From Deltaproteobacteria bacterium (GTDB lineage: Bacteria; Desulfobacterota; Desulfarculia; Adiutricales; Adiutricaceae): a stretch of DNA of 14,669 nucleotides. The first letter of the stretch is position 1; each line of letters opens with the position of its first letter. The stretch is taken from assembly GCA_031257955.1 (NCBI GenBank), contig JAIRNQ010000096.1, positions 1 to 14,669 of the forward strand, read 5' to 3'. Both the position numbers and the translations under genes were made by a program. This document shows positions 6,403 through 13,791 of the stretch, one piece after another. Under the pieces are notes generated by a model. The model was given only the letters and a program-made list of their open reading frames with translations. It ran no database searches and was not told where the DNA came from.

Positions 6403-7416
6403 TTAAAAGCCTTCCTTGGCCGCCTCGACGATGGCTTTTAGGTTGGCCAGGGGCGTGGTCAGGGGGATGGCGCACTCCGGGGCGACCAGGGTCAAGCCGG
6501 CCTCAATCACTTTGCGGCTTTCCCGATAAACGTCCTCGGGCGTTCCTTCCAACAGCACCTGGGGGTTATTGATGTTGCCGGCCAAGGTGATGGACCCGTT
6601 GACCTTTTCCAAGGCCTCGGCCGCCCCGTTGGCGCTCTCGAAGTGGTAAACGTCAACCCCGCTCTGGGCGAAAAGATCCATCCGATCCAGAGTCCGGCCG
6701 CAAACGTGGAGGATGGTCGGGCCGTTGATTTCCTTGAACAAGATTTTATGGACGGGCAGAAGCAGATCCCGGTAGTGATACGGTCCTACCAAATTTCCGG
6801 TGGCGTGGTCGGCCACAACCACGACATCGGCCCCGGCCTTGAACTGGGCGTTGGCGAAGGCAACGGTCACCGGGGCCAGGGCCTCGACCATTTTTTTGAC
6901 CAGGTCATATTTTTTCCGACCCACGGCCGTGAGGAAGTTCTGGGTGCCGGCCATGTGGTAGGAAAGGGTCCAGGGCCCCATGACTTTCCCCAAAACGGTT
7001 ACCCGTCCTCCGACCTGGCGCCTGAGGATCTCCAGGGCCCTAAGGATTACGGCCATGGAGGGTTTTTCCAATATGTTTTCGGGGATGACAATGTCGCTAA
7101 AATCTTTATACGGAAAGGTTTTCCCGTCCGGCATCATCGTCGGGCCGCCCCAGTCCATCTCCACGCCAAAGGCCGCCGATTCCTGATGCACCGAGTATTC
7201 GGGCATTACCGAGTCAAAGCCCAGAATCTCATGTCCGGCCAGCGCCAAACGGGCCATGGTTTCGGGGTTAAGGTGAGCCTCTGGGAAAAAAGCTTGGCTG
7301 GCTTCCATCAATTCCACGCAGGCCACCGAGGTCGGGGTGATGGCCGCCGGCCGTTCCCCCCGGCGACCTCCGTAAATATAAGACATAGTCAGGTTGTGCG
7401 GTGTGGATTTAATCAT
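6403..7416 (-). CDS. MtaA-like cobamide-dependent zinc methyltransferase
   Basis: The product has 337 residues from ATG 7416, with GAGAA about 6 nt upstream; a TTG four codons earlier (7428) is an alternative. It matches the MtaA/MtbA branch of the URO-D superfamily over its whole length, about 340 residues being normal. Key features are GKVMGPWTLS (about 143-152), VVVADHAT (about 199-206), and the zinc signature H237-x-C239 in ILHVCGRT with the distal C315 in APECAIPL. These three ligands activate the acceptor thiol in methylcobamide:coenzyme M methyltransferases. In a bacterium the acceptor may be coenzyme M, tetrahydrofolate or another thiol; the sequence does not decide. In this cluster it would demethylate the corrinoid domain of the fusion protein, or another corrinoid partner. 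It lies between the GntR gene and the second URO-D-fold gene. Confidence 0.88.
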   Translation of the reverse strand: MIKSTPHNLTMSYIYGGRRGERPAAITPTSVACVELMEASQAFFPEAHLNPETMARLALAGHEILGFDSVMPEYSVHQESAAFGVEMDWGGPTMMPDGKTFPYKDFSDIVIPENILEKPSMAVILRALEILRRQVGGRVTVLGKVMGPWTLSYHMAGTQNFLTAVGRKKYDLVKKMVEALAPVTVAFANAQFKAGADVVVVADHATGNLVGPYHYRDLLLPVHKILFKEINGPTILHVCGRTLDRMDLFAQSGVDVYHFESANGAAEALEKVNGSITLAGNINNPQVLLEGTPEDVYRESRKVIEAGLTLVAPECAIPLTTPLANLKAIVEAAKEGF

Positions 7417-7532
7417 TTGTTTTCTCAACGGTTATCGAATTATGGACCTTTCCCGGAAACCTCCCCGGCTACCTCCGCCGAGCGGTTAGTGTCAATGGCC
7501 GTGCCGAATCTTCCCAGCGCCTTAGATCCTTT

Positions 7533-7565
7533 CCCGCCGGCCGGCAAAAGTCACCGGGCGGCGGG
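7533..7565. repeat. GC-rich intercistronic hairpin
   Basis: CCCGCCGGCCGG (7533-7544) pairs with CCGGGCGGCGGG (7554-7565) with a single G-G mismatch and a 9-nt loop. It lies 8 nt past the stop of the GntR gene. No U-tract follows in the minus-strand direction, so it looks more like an mRNA stabiliser or processing barrier than a classical terminator. The rest of the 157-nt gap shows no strong promoter. Confidence 0.5.
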
Positions 7566-7573
7566 GCCAAGGC

Positions 7574-8338
7574 TCATTTGGACGCCAGTTCCTCCGGCGA
7601 GAGGTGGTGTTTGAAGATTTCGGTCAGCCCGATGTGTTCCGGAAAATGGGTCTCTATGTTCGAGGAGACATCGTGAAGATGTCTGATCATGGTTAACTCG
7701 GCCATTTTCACGTTTCGGTCAGATAGGTGCTTCAGGATGGTGCTGTGGTAATTGTAGGCCCTTGACGCCGAGGTCTTCAGGTTGGTCACGACCTCGGTTA
7801 TGAACAGCATTAATCCATCCCAAATGATGTTCAAGAACTCCCTGATGACCATATTATTTCCGCTTTCCACTATGGCCCGATGGAATTCTATGTCCAGCCT
7901 GGATATGGCCGCCTTGTCGCCCCTGGCAATGGCCTCGCCCTGGCCGATCAAGATGTGTTGTAGTTTAAGCACGTCCTCGGCCGTGGCCTTCTCCACTGCC
8001 AGCTTGATGGCCGCCTCCTCCAGGTAGAGCCTGGCCTCCATAAATTCCCTGACGTTTATGTTATTGAGAAAACTATACTGTGCGATACTGGATAAAACGT
8101 CCGTCGGGGAACTTTTGGCCACGATGGTCCCGACCCCCGGCTTGGCCGTCAGGAAGCCCAGCACGTTCAATTTGTTAATGGCTTCCCGGATGGTGGAGCG
8201 GCTGACCCCGAATTCCTCGGCCATGGCGTCCTGGGTAGGGAATCTGTGTCCCTCGGGGAGCTCACCGTTGGATATTTGCTCGAATAAGTAGTTAAAAACC
8301 TCATCGACGGCGGATAATTTTTTAATGGGTTTTAGCAT
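7574..8338 (-). CDS. GntR-family transcriptional regulator, FadR/FCD subfamily
   Basis: The 254-residue product is the usual length for the family. Residues about 8-75 are the winged HTH: LPEGHRFPTQDAMAEEFG leads into the recognition helix VSRSTIREAINKL (45-57), and the wing has PGVGTIV (67-73). Residues about 95-235 are the all-helical FCD ligand domain. Its metal-binding set is intact: D149 and H153 (LDIEFH), H198 (YHST) and H220 (IRHLHD), the usual site for a metal-chelated organic acid effector. The RBS before ATG 8338 is weak, suggesting low expression. The gene is co-oriented within the cluster, and its likely target is the palindrome over the dctP promoter at 11930-11952. Related half-sites flank its own -10 (see 8365-8468), which would fit autoregulation. 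Confidence 0.92.
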   Translation of the reverse strand: MLKPIKKLSAVDEVFNYLFEQISNGELPEGHRFPTQDAMAEEFGVSRSTIREAINKLNVLGFLTAKPGVGTIVAKSSPTDVLSSIAQYSFLNNINVREFMEARLYLEEAAIKLAVEKATAEDVLKLQHILIGQGEAIARGDKAAISRLDIEFHRAIVESGNNMVIREFLNIIWDGLMLFITEVVTNLKTSASRAYNYHSTILKHLSDRNVKMAELTMIRHLHDVSSNIETHFPEHIGLTEIFKHHLSPEELASK

Positions 8339-8364
8339 GGTTAAGCTATCACTTCATTTTATGG

Positions 8365-8468
8365 GATAATGTGGCCAATTGCGCAAAATGCGCCCATTTT
8401 TGGCACCGCCATAATTATACGCCAAAAAGTCTGGGTTTACTCGCGCCAATATTTTTTTTCACATTATC
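8365..8468 (-). promoter_or_regulatory. GntR gene promoter region with flanking inverted 9-mers
   Basis: A perfect TATAAT lies on the minus strand at 8414-8419, about 75 nt upstream of the ATG; the -35 is not convincing. GATAATGTG (8365-8373) and CACATTATC (8460-8468) are exact inverted copies on either side of it. The upstream copy extends on the minus strand to TAAGATAAT, a 9-mer also found in the dctP operator arm. Reading these as regulator sites is an inference. Confidence 0.4.
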
Positions 8469-8571
8469 TTATCCGCCAAAGAAACAAACGGTGCCGGAAA
8501 TCAGCATGATAAAATGATATATTATTCGGAACTCCGCGGGTCAGCCGCCCAGGTTTTCCGGTATTTTTAAC

Positions 8572-9879
8572 TTATTTTAGTAAATACAAAGGCAAACTGT
8601 GCCAGAAAGTAATTAAAATCAATACCGATATGGTTATGAGCAAGAAGGGCATGGTGGCTTTATAAATTTGCATGATGGTTATGTCGTCGGGCGTTATACT
8701 CTTCATGTAGAAGGAAGACGGGGCGAAGGGAGGCGTAAGATACGACACTTGCATATTCATGCAGTATAAAACCCCAAACCAGATTGGGTTTAGGTCAAAG
8801 GCCTGAATGACCGGCAGGAAGATGGGGATGGTTAAAAACAAAATACCCATCCAATCCAAGAAACAACCCAAAAATATCCAAATTATGTTTATGAGTATTA
8901 GAGTTCCCCAAACTCCTAGGTTTAGGTTCAATATGAGCTCCCGCACAAACTGGGTTCCCCCGGTTAGGGTGTAGGCGCCTATAACCGTCTGGGCCCCAAA
9001 AAAGATCCAGGAGAGCATGCAGCTGACCTTGACCGTTTCCATACAGGATTCCCAAAACATTTTCCGGCTGAAGGTTTTGGTAACGATGGTGGTTATCAGC
9101 ACCAGCACCACGCCCACCCCGGCCGCTTCGTTGGGGGTGGCCACGCCGAAATAGATCGAGCCCAATACGCCAAAGGTAATCAGGAAGGGTAGGATAAGTT
9201 CCTTCAGCACTTTGAGCTTGGCCACGAAGGACATCCGCCTTAGCTCTTCCGGGGGCAGGGGAGCGGCCTCGGGATGCCTTTTGCAATGCAAAACGATGTA
9301 GGAGATGTAACCAAAGGCCAGAATGAGACCCGGGAGGATACCGGCCGTGAAAAGCTGAGCCACGGAAACGCTGGCGGTCATGCCGTAGACGATGAAGACA
9401 ACCGAGGGCGGTATCAAGGTGGCCAAGCCTCCGCCGGCGGCCAGGGTCCCCAGGCTCAAGGTTTTGTCGTATTTGTTCTTTAGCATCTGTGGCAAGGCGA
9501 TCATGCCTAAGGTGACGATTTCCGCCCCGACCACCCCGACCATGGCCGCCATTATGATGTTGGCGAAGATGGTCCCGATGGCTAGTCCGCCCCTAAGGCC
9601 CCCGGCCCAAATGTAAGCCGCCCTGAACAAAGCCTCGGCTACGCCGGATCTCTGGAGAAGGCTGGCCATCATCACGAACAGGGGCACGGCCATAAGGGTG
9701 GAACTTTGGGCCATGTCGAAGATGCGGTTCACGAAACTGCTTATGGGGCCCAGGGTGTCAAACTGGAGCAAGCAGATGACCATGGCCACCGCCCCGAGGC
9801 TCCAGGACAGCGGTTGGCCCATGCAGAGCATGATTACCAGAAACACCACCAGCAGCACGCTGATTAAGCCGATACTCAT
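8572..9879 (-). CDS. dctM: TRAP transporter large permease (DctM)
   Basis: The 435-residue product is highly hydrophobic with about 11-12 membrane helices spread over its length, as expected for the DctM subunit that forms the substrate and sodium path in the inner membrane. Family hallmarks include AVPLFVMMASLLQRSG (64-79), IIMAAMVGVVGAE (108-120), AAGGGLATLIPPS (147-159) and the C-terminal VSYLTPPFAPSSFYMKS. The start ATG 9879 has GGGAGG 5 nt upstream and overlaps the dctQ stop by 4 nt (ATGA), so translation is coupled. The substrate cannot be read from the permease. The 233-nt gap to the next gene suggests the GntR gene has its own promoter. Confidence 0.95.
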   Translation of the reverse strand: MSIGLISVLLVVFLVIMLCMGQPLSWSLGAVAMVICLLQFDTLGPISSFVNRIFDMAQSSTLMAVPLFVMMASLLQRSGVAEALFRAAYIWAGGLRGGLAIGTIFANIIMAAMVGVVGAEIVTLGMIALPQMLKNKYDKTLSLGTLAAGGGLATLIPPSVVFIVYGMTASVSVAQLFTAGILPGLILAFGYISYIVLHCKRHPEAAPLPPEELRRMSFVAKLKVLKELILPFLITFGVLGSIYFGVATPNEAAGVGVVLVLITTIVTKTFSRKMFWESCMETVKVSCMLSWIFFGAQTVIGAYTLTGGTQFVRELILNLNLGVWGTLILINIIWIFLGCFLDWMGILFLTIPIFLPVIQAFDLNPIWFGVLYCMNMQVSYLTPPFAPSSFYMKSITPDDITIMQIYKATMPFLLITISVLILITFWHSLPLYLLK

Positions 9880-10472
9880 AGGGGCCTCCCGGTAATGGCC
9901 ATGTACAGGTCTTGGATTAACTTGCTAATGGCTTGGAGAGCGACCAAACAAAACCCGAAAAACAAAATGACCTTCATGGGCCAAACCATGGGATTCCAAG
10001 CGGTCCAGCTATGCTCGTTGAGTTTGATCGACTGAACCATGTAGGGCCAAATGACTCGCAACATGACTACGAGATAGAGGGCAATGAAGCAAAAGTTAAA
10101 GCAATCGAGTATGGATTTGCCCCTTTTGCCAAACCTAGAGTAGATGATGTCAACCCGGACGTGCCCGTCGTTCTTCATGGTCAGGGCCCCTCCCAAGAGG
10201 TAACAGATTCCGCAAAGCATAGCCGTGGTTTCCGAGACCCATAGGGTGGGACTGTTGAAGAACTTTCTCATGACGATTTCGTAAAAGATGATAACGCCGG
10301 CCAAGAAAGGCAAAGGCGCGGCGATATAGCCAAAGATGGTGGATATTTTGCCTATTGCTCCGGTAATCAGCTTCAGGACGTAATGGGTTAATTTGCCGAG
10401 TAACTCCATCGGGGGGCCTACGTAACCCACTACGTCGCTTAAATATTCAAGCAAGGCTATAAGTTTATTCAT
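9876..10472 (-). CDS. dctQ: TRAP transporter small permease (DctQ)
   Basis: ATG 10472 is preferred (GGGGT 5 nt upstream) over an in-frame codon at 10496, giving 198 residues. Four hydrophobic segments are visible, with the family pattern of a first helix followed by VMRKFFNSPTLWVSE, then GGALTMKNDGHVRVDI, which is the typical DctQ signature after helix 2. The protein forms the membrane complex with DctM, and the two are translationally coupled. It is slightly longer than many DctQ proteins because of an N-terminal hydrophobic stretch of about 35 residues. A 216-nt leader with a strong stem-loop separates it from dctP, which may let the binding protein be made in excess over the permease. Confidence 0.93.
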   Translation of the reverse strand: MNKLIALLEYLSDVVGYVGPPMELLGKLTHYVLKLITGAIGKISTIFGYIAAPLPFLAGVIIFYEIVMRKFFNSPTLWVSETTAMLCGICYLLGGALTMKNDGHVRVDIIYSRFGKRGKSILDCFNFCFIALYLVVMLRVIWPYMVQSIKLNEHSWTAWNPMVWPMKVILFFGFCLVALQAISKLIQDLYMAITGRPL

Positions 10473-10497
10473 CGCTACCCCGTCAGGCGGTGCCAAA

Positions 10498-10560
10498 GGC
10501 TGGCTTTCCCCTCAAAGGCCCTACCGTTAAACGGTTTGGCCGAATTTAGAAAAGCCAGCC
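10498..10560. repeat. nested stem-loop between dctP and dctQ
   Basis: Outer arms GGCTGGCTTT (10498-10507) and AAAGCCAGCC (10551-10560) are a perfect 10-bp inverted repeat. Inside lies a symmetric element with GGCC (10517-10520), ACCGTT (10523-10528), a central A, AACGGT (10530-10535) and GGCC (10538-10541). The element ends about 25 nt upstream of the dctQ start. Intercistronic hairpins after binding-protein genes commonly protect the upstream mRNA; the inner palindrome could alternatively be a protein-binding site. Confidence 0.55.
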
Positions 10561-10688
10561 CGGCTCCTGGAGAGGCGCTTGGGCGCCGTCGCGGCCCAAG
10601 CCCAGATCGCCCCGAAACCAAATCCGTCCCTTCCCGATGGATAGGCCCCAGAGCCAAACGAATGGCGCCTATTGGCCCTAGCCGAAGC

Positions 10689-11729
10689 TTACTGGATGCG
10701 TCCGAGTTCCCGCAGCCAAGCTTCCTGGGACTCGATAACCTCCTTACAGTCAGCGTTCTTTTCCTTCCAAGCCGCCCAAACCTCCATGGCCAACGCCCTG
10801 GCCTTGGCCTTGTTTTCGTCGGTCCAGGTTATGACCGTGACCTTGGCCCCGGGCTGACGGTTTTTGTCCACGAAATCGATGTCGGCCACGGCAATCCTTT
10901 CGATGGAATCCCAGCACCATTTACGGACAGCCGCCTCCACGATAGCTTTCAGATCCGGCGAAAGTTTGTTCCACTCGTCGATGTTGACGGTAAAGTCACC
11001 ATAGGGCATGGAGTGGAAGCCCGGAAAAATGGCGTAGTCGACGCCGTTAAGTTCGTAGAGACCCAATGATTCGTTGACGCCGACCGTACTCCAGTCGCAA
11101 GCGTCGATGACGCCCTTGTCCAGGGCTGGGAAAATCTCGTTTCCGGGCAGTTGGATGACCGAGGCCCCGGCCTTGGCCATCATTTCGGCCTGCATGCCTT
11201 GAGCGAGCCGAATCTTCAGGCCTTTGAAATCCTCGATGCTCTTAAGGGGTTTGCGGCTGGGCCAAGATTCCACGCCCCAGAACATAACCCCCACGGTATA
11301 GCCCTTAAACGGGGCATATAGTTTACGAATGAGTTCCAATCCACCCTTGTAGTTGAGCCAAGTGTCCAGCTCCCAGGGGTGCTCGTAGGCGAAGATCAGA
11401 TCGCTGACGGCGGCAAAAGCGGGATTCTTTGGCGCCGCGTAGCCTGGCCAGACGTGAATGACCTGAAGGACGTTATTTTGGAGGGCGTCCAGGGTCTCGT
11501 TTTGGGGAACAATGGCCCCGTTGGGGTAGGATTCTATAATCAGCCTACCCTGGCTCATGACCTTAATGTTCTCGCAAAGGTCCTCAAAGGTTTTCTGGGG
11601 TATCTCGCCGGCGTTCCACAGAGTTTGCGCTTTCCAAACAATGGGTTTAACTTCGTCGGCGGCGCTGGCGGCCTGACAGATGACCATGGCCACGAAAAAG
11701 GACATAAGTCCTAGAATCAGTTTTCGCAT
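10689..11729 (-). CDS. dctP: TRAP transporter periplasmic substrate-binding protein (DctP family)
   Basis: The 346-residue product starts at ATG 11729 with GAGGAG about 8 nt upstream. It has a Sec signal peptide (MRKLILGLMSFFVAMVI core, cleavage likely after A21-S22-A23). The mature part has the DctP fold: KTFEDLCENIKVMSQGRL (about 46-63), WPSRKPLKSIEDFKGLKIR with the conserved ligand-carboxylate Arg, and GNEIFPALDKGVIDACDW. The PGNEIFPALDKG...YAIFPGFH pattern is closest to the TakP-like branch, which binds 2-oxo- or 2-hydroxy-carboxylates, but I cannot name the ligand. A Cys in the signal region (C18) lacks a proper lipobox, so it is probably not a lipoprotein. It is the first gene of the cluster, behind a promoter/operator at 11930-11969 and a leader of about 200 nt. 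Confidence 0.94.
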   Translation of the reverse strand: MRKLILGLMSFFVAMVICQAASAADEVKPIVWKAQTLWNAGEIPQKTFEDLCENIKVMSQGRLIIESYPNGAIVPQNETLDALQNNVLQVIHVWPGYAAPKNPAFAAVSDLIFAYEHPWELDTWLNYKGGLELIRKLYAPFKGYTVGVMFWGVESWPSRKPLKSIEDFKGLKIRLAQGMQAEMMAKAGASVIQLPGNEIFPALDKGVIDACDWSTVGVNESLGLYELNGVDYAIFPGFHSMPYGDFTVNIDEWNKLSPDLKAIVEAAVRKWCWDSIERIAVADIDFVDKNRQPGAKVTVITWTDENKAKARALAMEVWAAWKEKNADCKEVIESQEAWLRELGRIQ

Positions 11730-11929
11730 CTCCCGTTCTCCTCAAAAGAAAAAGGTTTCCGGGGAGCGGGCGTAAAAAATGGCTCAATCCCGCGCCCCAT
11801 TAAATCGCCGGGCAAACGGTCTTTCCCCAAACCGCCGACCCTAAACTAAAAGTGCAATTATGGCGTTCAGTCCGCGAGGAATTTAAGCCACGGGCCTCGA
11901 CCCTCTCGGACGGGAGAAAAATATAGGTT

Positions 11930-11952
11930 GTATGATAATCAGATTATCTTAC
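11930..11952. promoter_or_regulatory. palindromic operator over the dctP -10 (probable GntR/FCD site)
   Basis: GTATGATAATC (11930-11940), a central A (11941) and GATTATCTTAC (11942-11952) form an inverted repeat with 10 of 11 base pairs matching. It covers the -10 hexamer of the cluster promoter. Size and symmetry suit a dimeric winged-HTH repressor; assigning it to the regulator at 7574-8338 is an inference. Confidence 0.6.
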
Positions 11953-11969
11953 TTTCAAATGGCTGTCAA
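11941..11969 (-). promoter_or_regulatory. sigma70-type promoter of the catabolic cluster
   Basis: On the minus strand a consensus -35 TTGACA (11964-11969) is followed after exactly 17 nt by TAATCT (11941-11946), 4/6 to consensus. Transcription would start near 11934, leaving a 5' leader of about 200 nt before dctP. I looked for a cobalamin riboswitch core in that leader and did not see one. Confidence 0.6.
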
Positions 11970-12476
11970 GATATTTTAACGCTCCCACACCTCTCTATAA
12001 CCTATCGAAATTCCGACCTTTTAGCAATGAATCACCCTTGTGACCCACAAATTTTTTACCGATTTCTAACAGAATATTTCTCCATTTTTGCCTAAAACTG
12101 CCATTTTTGACCTCTGGCCCATCCTTGTTCCTTCATTTCCACCCCGCCTCCCTAACACCCAACCCTTCCAGTAATTGCCCAGGCCATCTCGTCATAAATC
12201 CGTCCCTTACAGTAATTGCCGAGCCCGTCCGCCCAAGCGCCTGGCCTCCACGAGAAATTCCCAGACGGGCCATAACCGGTTACAGCATTAAACTTATGCG
12301 GCGTTGTCAGGTATTTTGGAAAAAAGATTCCAGTGGTACTGGAAAATGTGGGGATATAGATTGGATATGTAACTATGGGTTATTTTAGATAAATTTATGA
12401 GGAAAATTATGGTAATACAAAATACAGGGAGCGTTTTAATTGGTAGGAAATTAACCAGCTCTCATCGCCAACCTAA
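11970..12476. other. gene-free intergenic region
   Basis: No coding region, tRNA or mobile element is supported here. The plus strand is pyrimidine-rich from about 11980 to 12250. An imperfect direct repeat with a 41-bp period (CCCTTCCAGTAATTGCC at 12163-12179, CCCTTACAGTAATTGCC at 12204-12220, one mismatch in 17) is the only clear pattern. From about 12350 the DNA becomes AT-rich, and this merges into the vsr relic. Confidence 0.6.
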
Positions 12477-12656
12477 AATACGGCATATTGGGAGGCCAGA
12501 TTCAAGCGCTACCAGATGCGGGACTTAGATGGTCCAAAACGGTTGACAAGTCTGCTCTGGAAAGGGATAATCATATGGCAACGCAAGTTGCGTCAACCCA
12601 AAGAAGTAAAAACTCGTCTTTTAGATGGGTTGGAGCGATATTTTGAGCGCAATTAA
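12477..12656 (+). pseudogene. vsr: C-terminal relic of a Vsr-type mismatch endonuclease
   Basis: A 59-codon frame, closed upstream by TAA 12474-12476 and ending at TAA 12654-12656, reads NTAYWEARFKRYQMRD (1-16), then SLLWKGIIIWQRKLRQP, and ends in a helix. It aligns with the C-terminal part of very-short-patch-repair endonucleases, where x-T-x-[FY]-W...K...x-R-D is followed by L-G-W-x-V-x-V-x-W-E-C-x-L-R. The catalytic N-terminal half and a start codon are missing. The conserved W-E-C, whose Cys is a zinc ligand, has become WQR, so the product would be inactive. Vsr normally accompanies a cytosine-5 methyltransferase and repairs T:G mismatches from deaminated 5mC; here the methyltransferase gene starts inside the relic. 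The call is from memory of the family and would need an alignment. Confidence 0.55.
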
Positions 12657-13791
12657 TTTTAATCATTGCGATCATGATGTTTCGTCTAACGCGACGAAGC
12701 TTTTTTCGGCTTTGCCTGAAGCGGCCGAATCGGTCAACCTCGGTTTTTTAGAATTTTTTGCTGGCAGTGGCTTGGTTGGCACAGCTTTGGCGCCGCGTTT
12801 CAATTTGCTGTGGGCAAACGACATTTGCCCTAAAAAGGCCGATGTCTTCCGGGCCAACCATGGCTCCGGTACATTCCACCTGGCTTCCATCGCTTCCATA
12901 AACGGGCGCGAACTTCCGACGGCCTTTCTGTCATGGGCCAGTTTTCCTTGCCAAGACCTTTCGCTGGCCGGCAAATCCGCTGGAATTCACGCCAGCCGTA
13001 GCGGCTTGGTCTGGGAATGGCTGCGGGTGATGAATGAAATGCCGGCTCGTCCCCCCGTCCTGGTTGCGGAAAATGTTGTGGGACTTGTGGCTTGGAATAG
13101 CGGAAGCCAATACCGCCAACTGCATGGGGCGATGGCGGAGCGAGGATATCGCGTTGGCGCTTTCGTTTTGGATGCCATTCGCTGGTTGCCTCAATCGCGC
13201 CCTCGTATTTTTGTCGTGGCCGTCCATAAAACTGCGCCGCTGCCTTCAGAACTGTTAGACAGGGGACCGAATTGGCTCCACTCCAAGGCAGTCACCAAAG
13301 CGGCCCAAGGACTGGACGATTGGCTCTGGTGGAAAATGCCTGAACCAGGGCCGCGCGGTCTTTCGCTTTCCGACATAGTTGACTGGAATGCCCCCTGCCT
13401 TGACGAGGCGACCGCTAAAAAAACGTTGGCTTTAGTGCCTGAAGAGCATATGCGCCGGCTTCAAAAAAGTGGCCTCAAAGCGGTGCCAGGTTACAAACGA
13501 ACCCGGAACGGTCGCCAAGTCTTGGAGTTGCGTTTCGACGGCGTCGCCGGTTGTTTGCGTACTCCCCAGGGAGGCAGCAGCCGTCAATTCTTAGCGATTC
13601 GCCGAGGCGGCGGCTGGCAGGTCAGACTTTTGACGGTTAAGGAAACGGCCAGATTGATGGGAGCGCCCGAGACGTATCGGTTGCCGGGCAAGTATAACGA
13701 TGGCTATAAAGCCATGGGTGACGCGGTGGCCGTACCGGCGGTCGCTTATCTGGCCGAGCATATTTTATGGAAGTTGGCGACCGCTATATGA
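12625..13791 (+). CDS. dcm: DNA (cytosine-5-)-methyltransferase
   Basis: The 388-residue product has the C5-MTase motifs in order: I (FLEFFAGSG, 41-49) for AdoMet, IV (SFPCQDLSLAG, 106-116) with catalytic C109, VI (ENV, 149-151), VIII (QSRPRIFVV, 190-198), a target-recognition region of about 130 residues, IX (LTVKETARLMG) and X (GDAVAVPAV, 365-373). All look intact, so the enzyme is probably active; the target cannot be read. ATG 12625 has no Shine-Dalgarno, whereas an in-frame TTG at 12643 has GGAG 7 nt upstream, so 382 residues is a real alternative. The 5' end overlaps the vsr-like relic. No restriction endonuclease is adjacent, so it is either an orphan methylase or the remainder of a decayed restriction-modification system. 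It is on the opposite strand from the catabolic cluster. Confidence 0.93.
   Translation: MGWSDILSAINFNHCDHDVSSNATKLFSALPEAAESVNLGFLEFFAGSGLVGTALAPRFNLLWANDICPKKADVFRANHGSGTFHLASIASINGRELPTAFLSWASFPCQDLSLAGKSAGIHASRSGLVWEWLRVMNEMPARPPVLVAENVVGLVAWNSGSQYRQLHGAMAERGYRVGAFVLDAIRWLPQSRPRIFVVAVHKTAPLPSELLDRGPNWLHSKAVTKAAQGLDDWLWWKMPEPGPRGLSLSDIVDWNAPCLDEATAKKTLALVPEEHMRRLQKSGLKAVPGYKRTRNGRQVLELRFDGVAGCLRTPQGGSSRQFLAIRRGGGWQVRLLTVKETARLMGAPETYRLPGKYNDGYKAMGDAVAVPAVAYLAEHILWKLATAI

Noticed and set aside
6643..7614. 323-codon plus-strand open frame antisense to the MtaA-like gene
   Set aside because: It crosses the gene boundary into the GntR end, is His/Gly-rich without any motif, and mirrors the codon bias of the real minus-strand gene, which has full-length family similarity.
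8527..8560. Terminator after dctM
   Set aside because: CGGAA/TTCCG and a GGG/CCC pair can form, but the stem is broken and no U-tract follows on the minus strand.
11730..11934. Cobalamin riboswitch in the dctP leader
   Set aside because: A B12-dependent pathway made this attractive, but I could not find the conserved B12 box or core hairpins by eye; a covariance search would be decisive.
12107..12388. 93-codon plus-strand frame upstream of the vsr relic
   Set aside because: Pro/Ser-rich translation of pyrimidine-rich DNA, no RBS and no recognisable motif; I also did not find the missing Vsr N-terminus in it.
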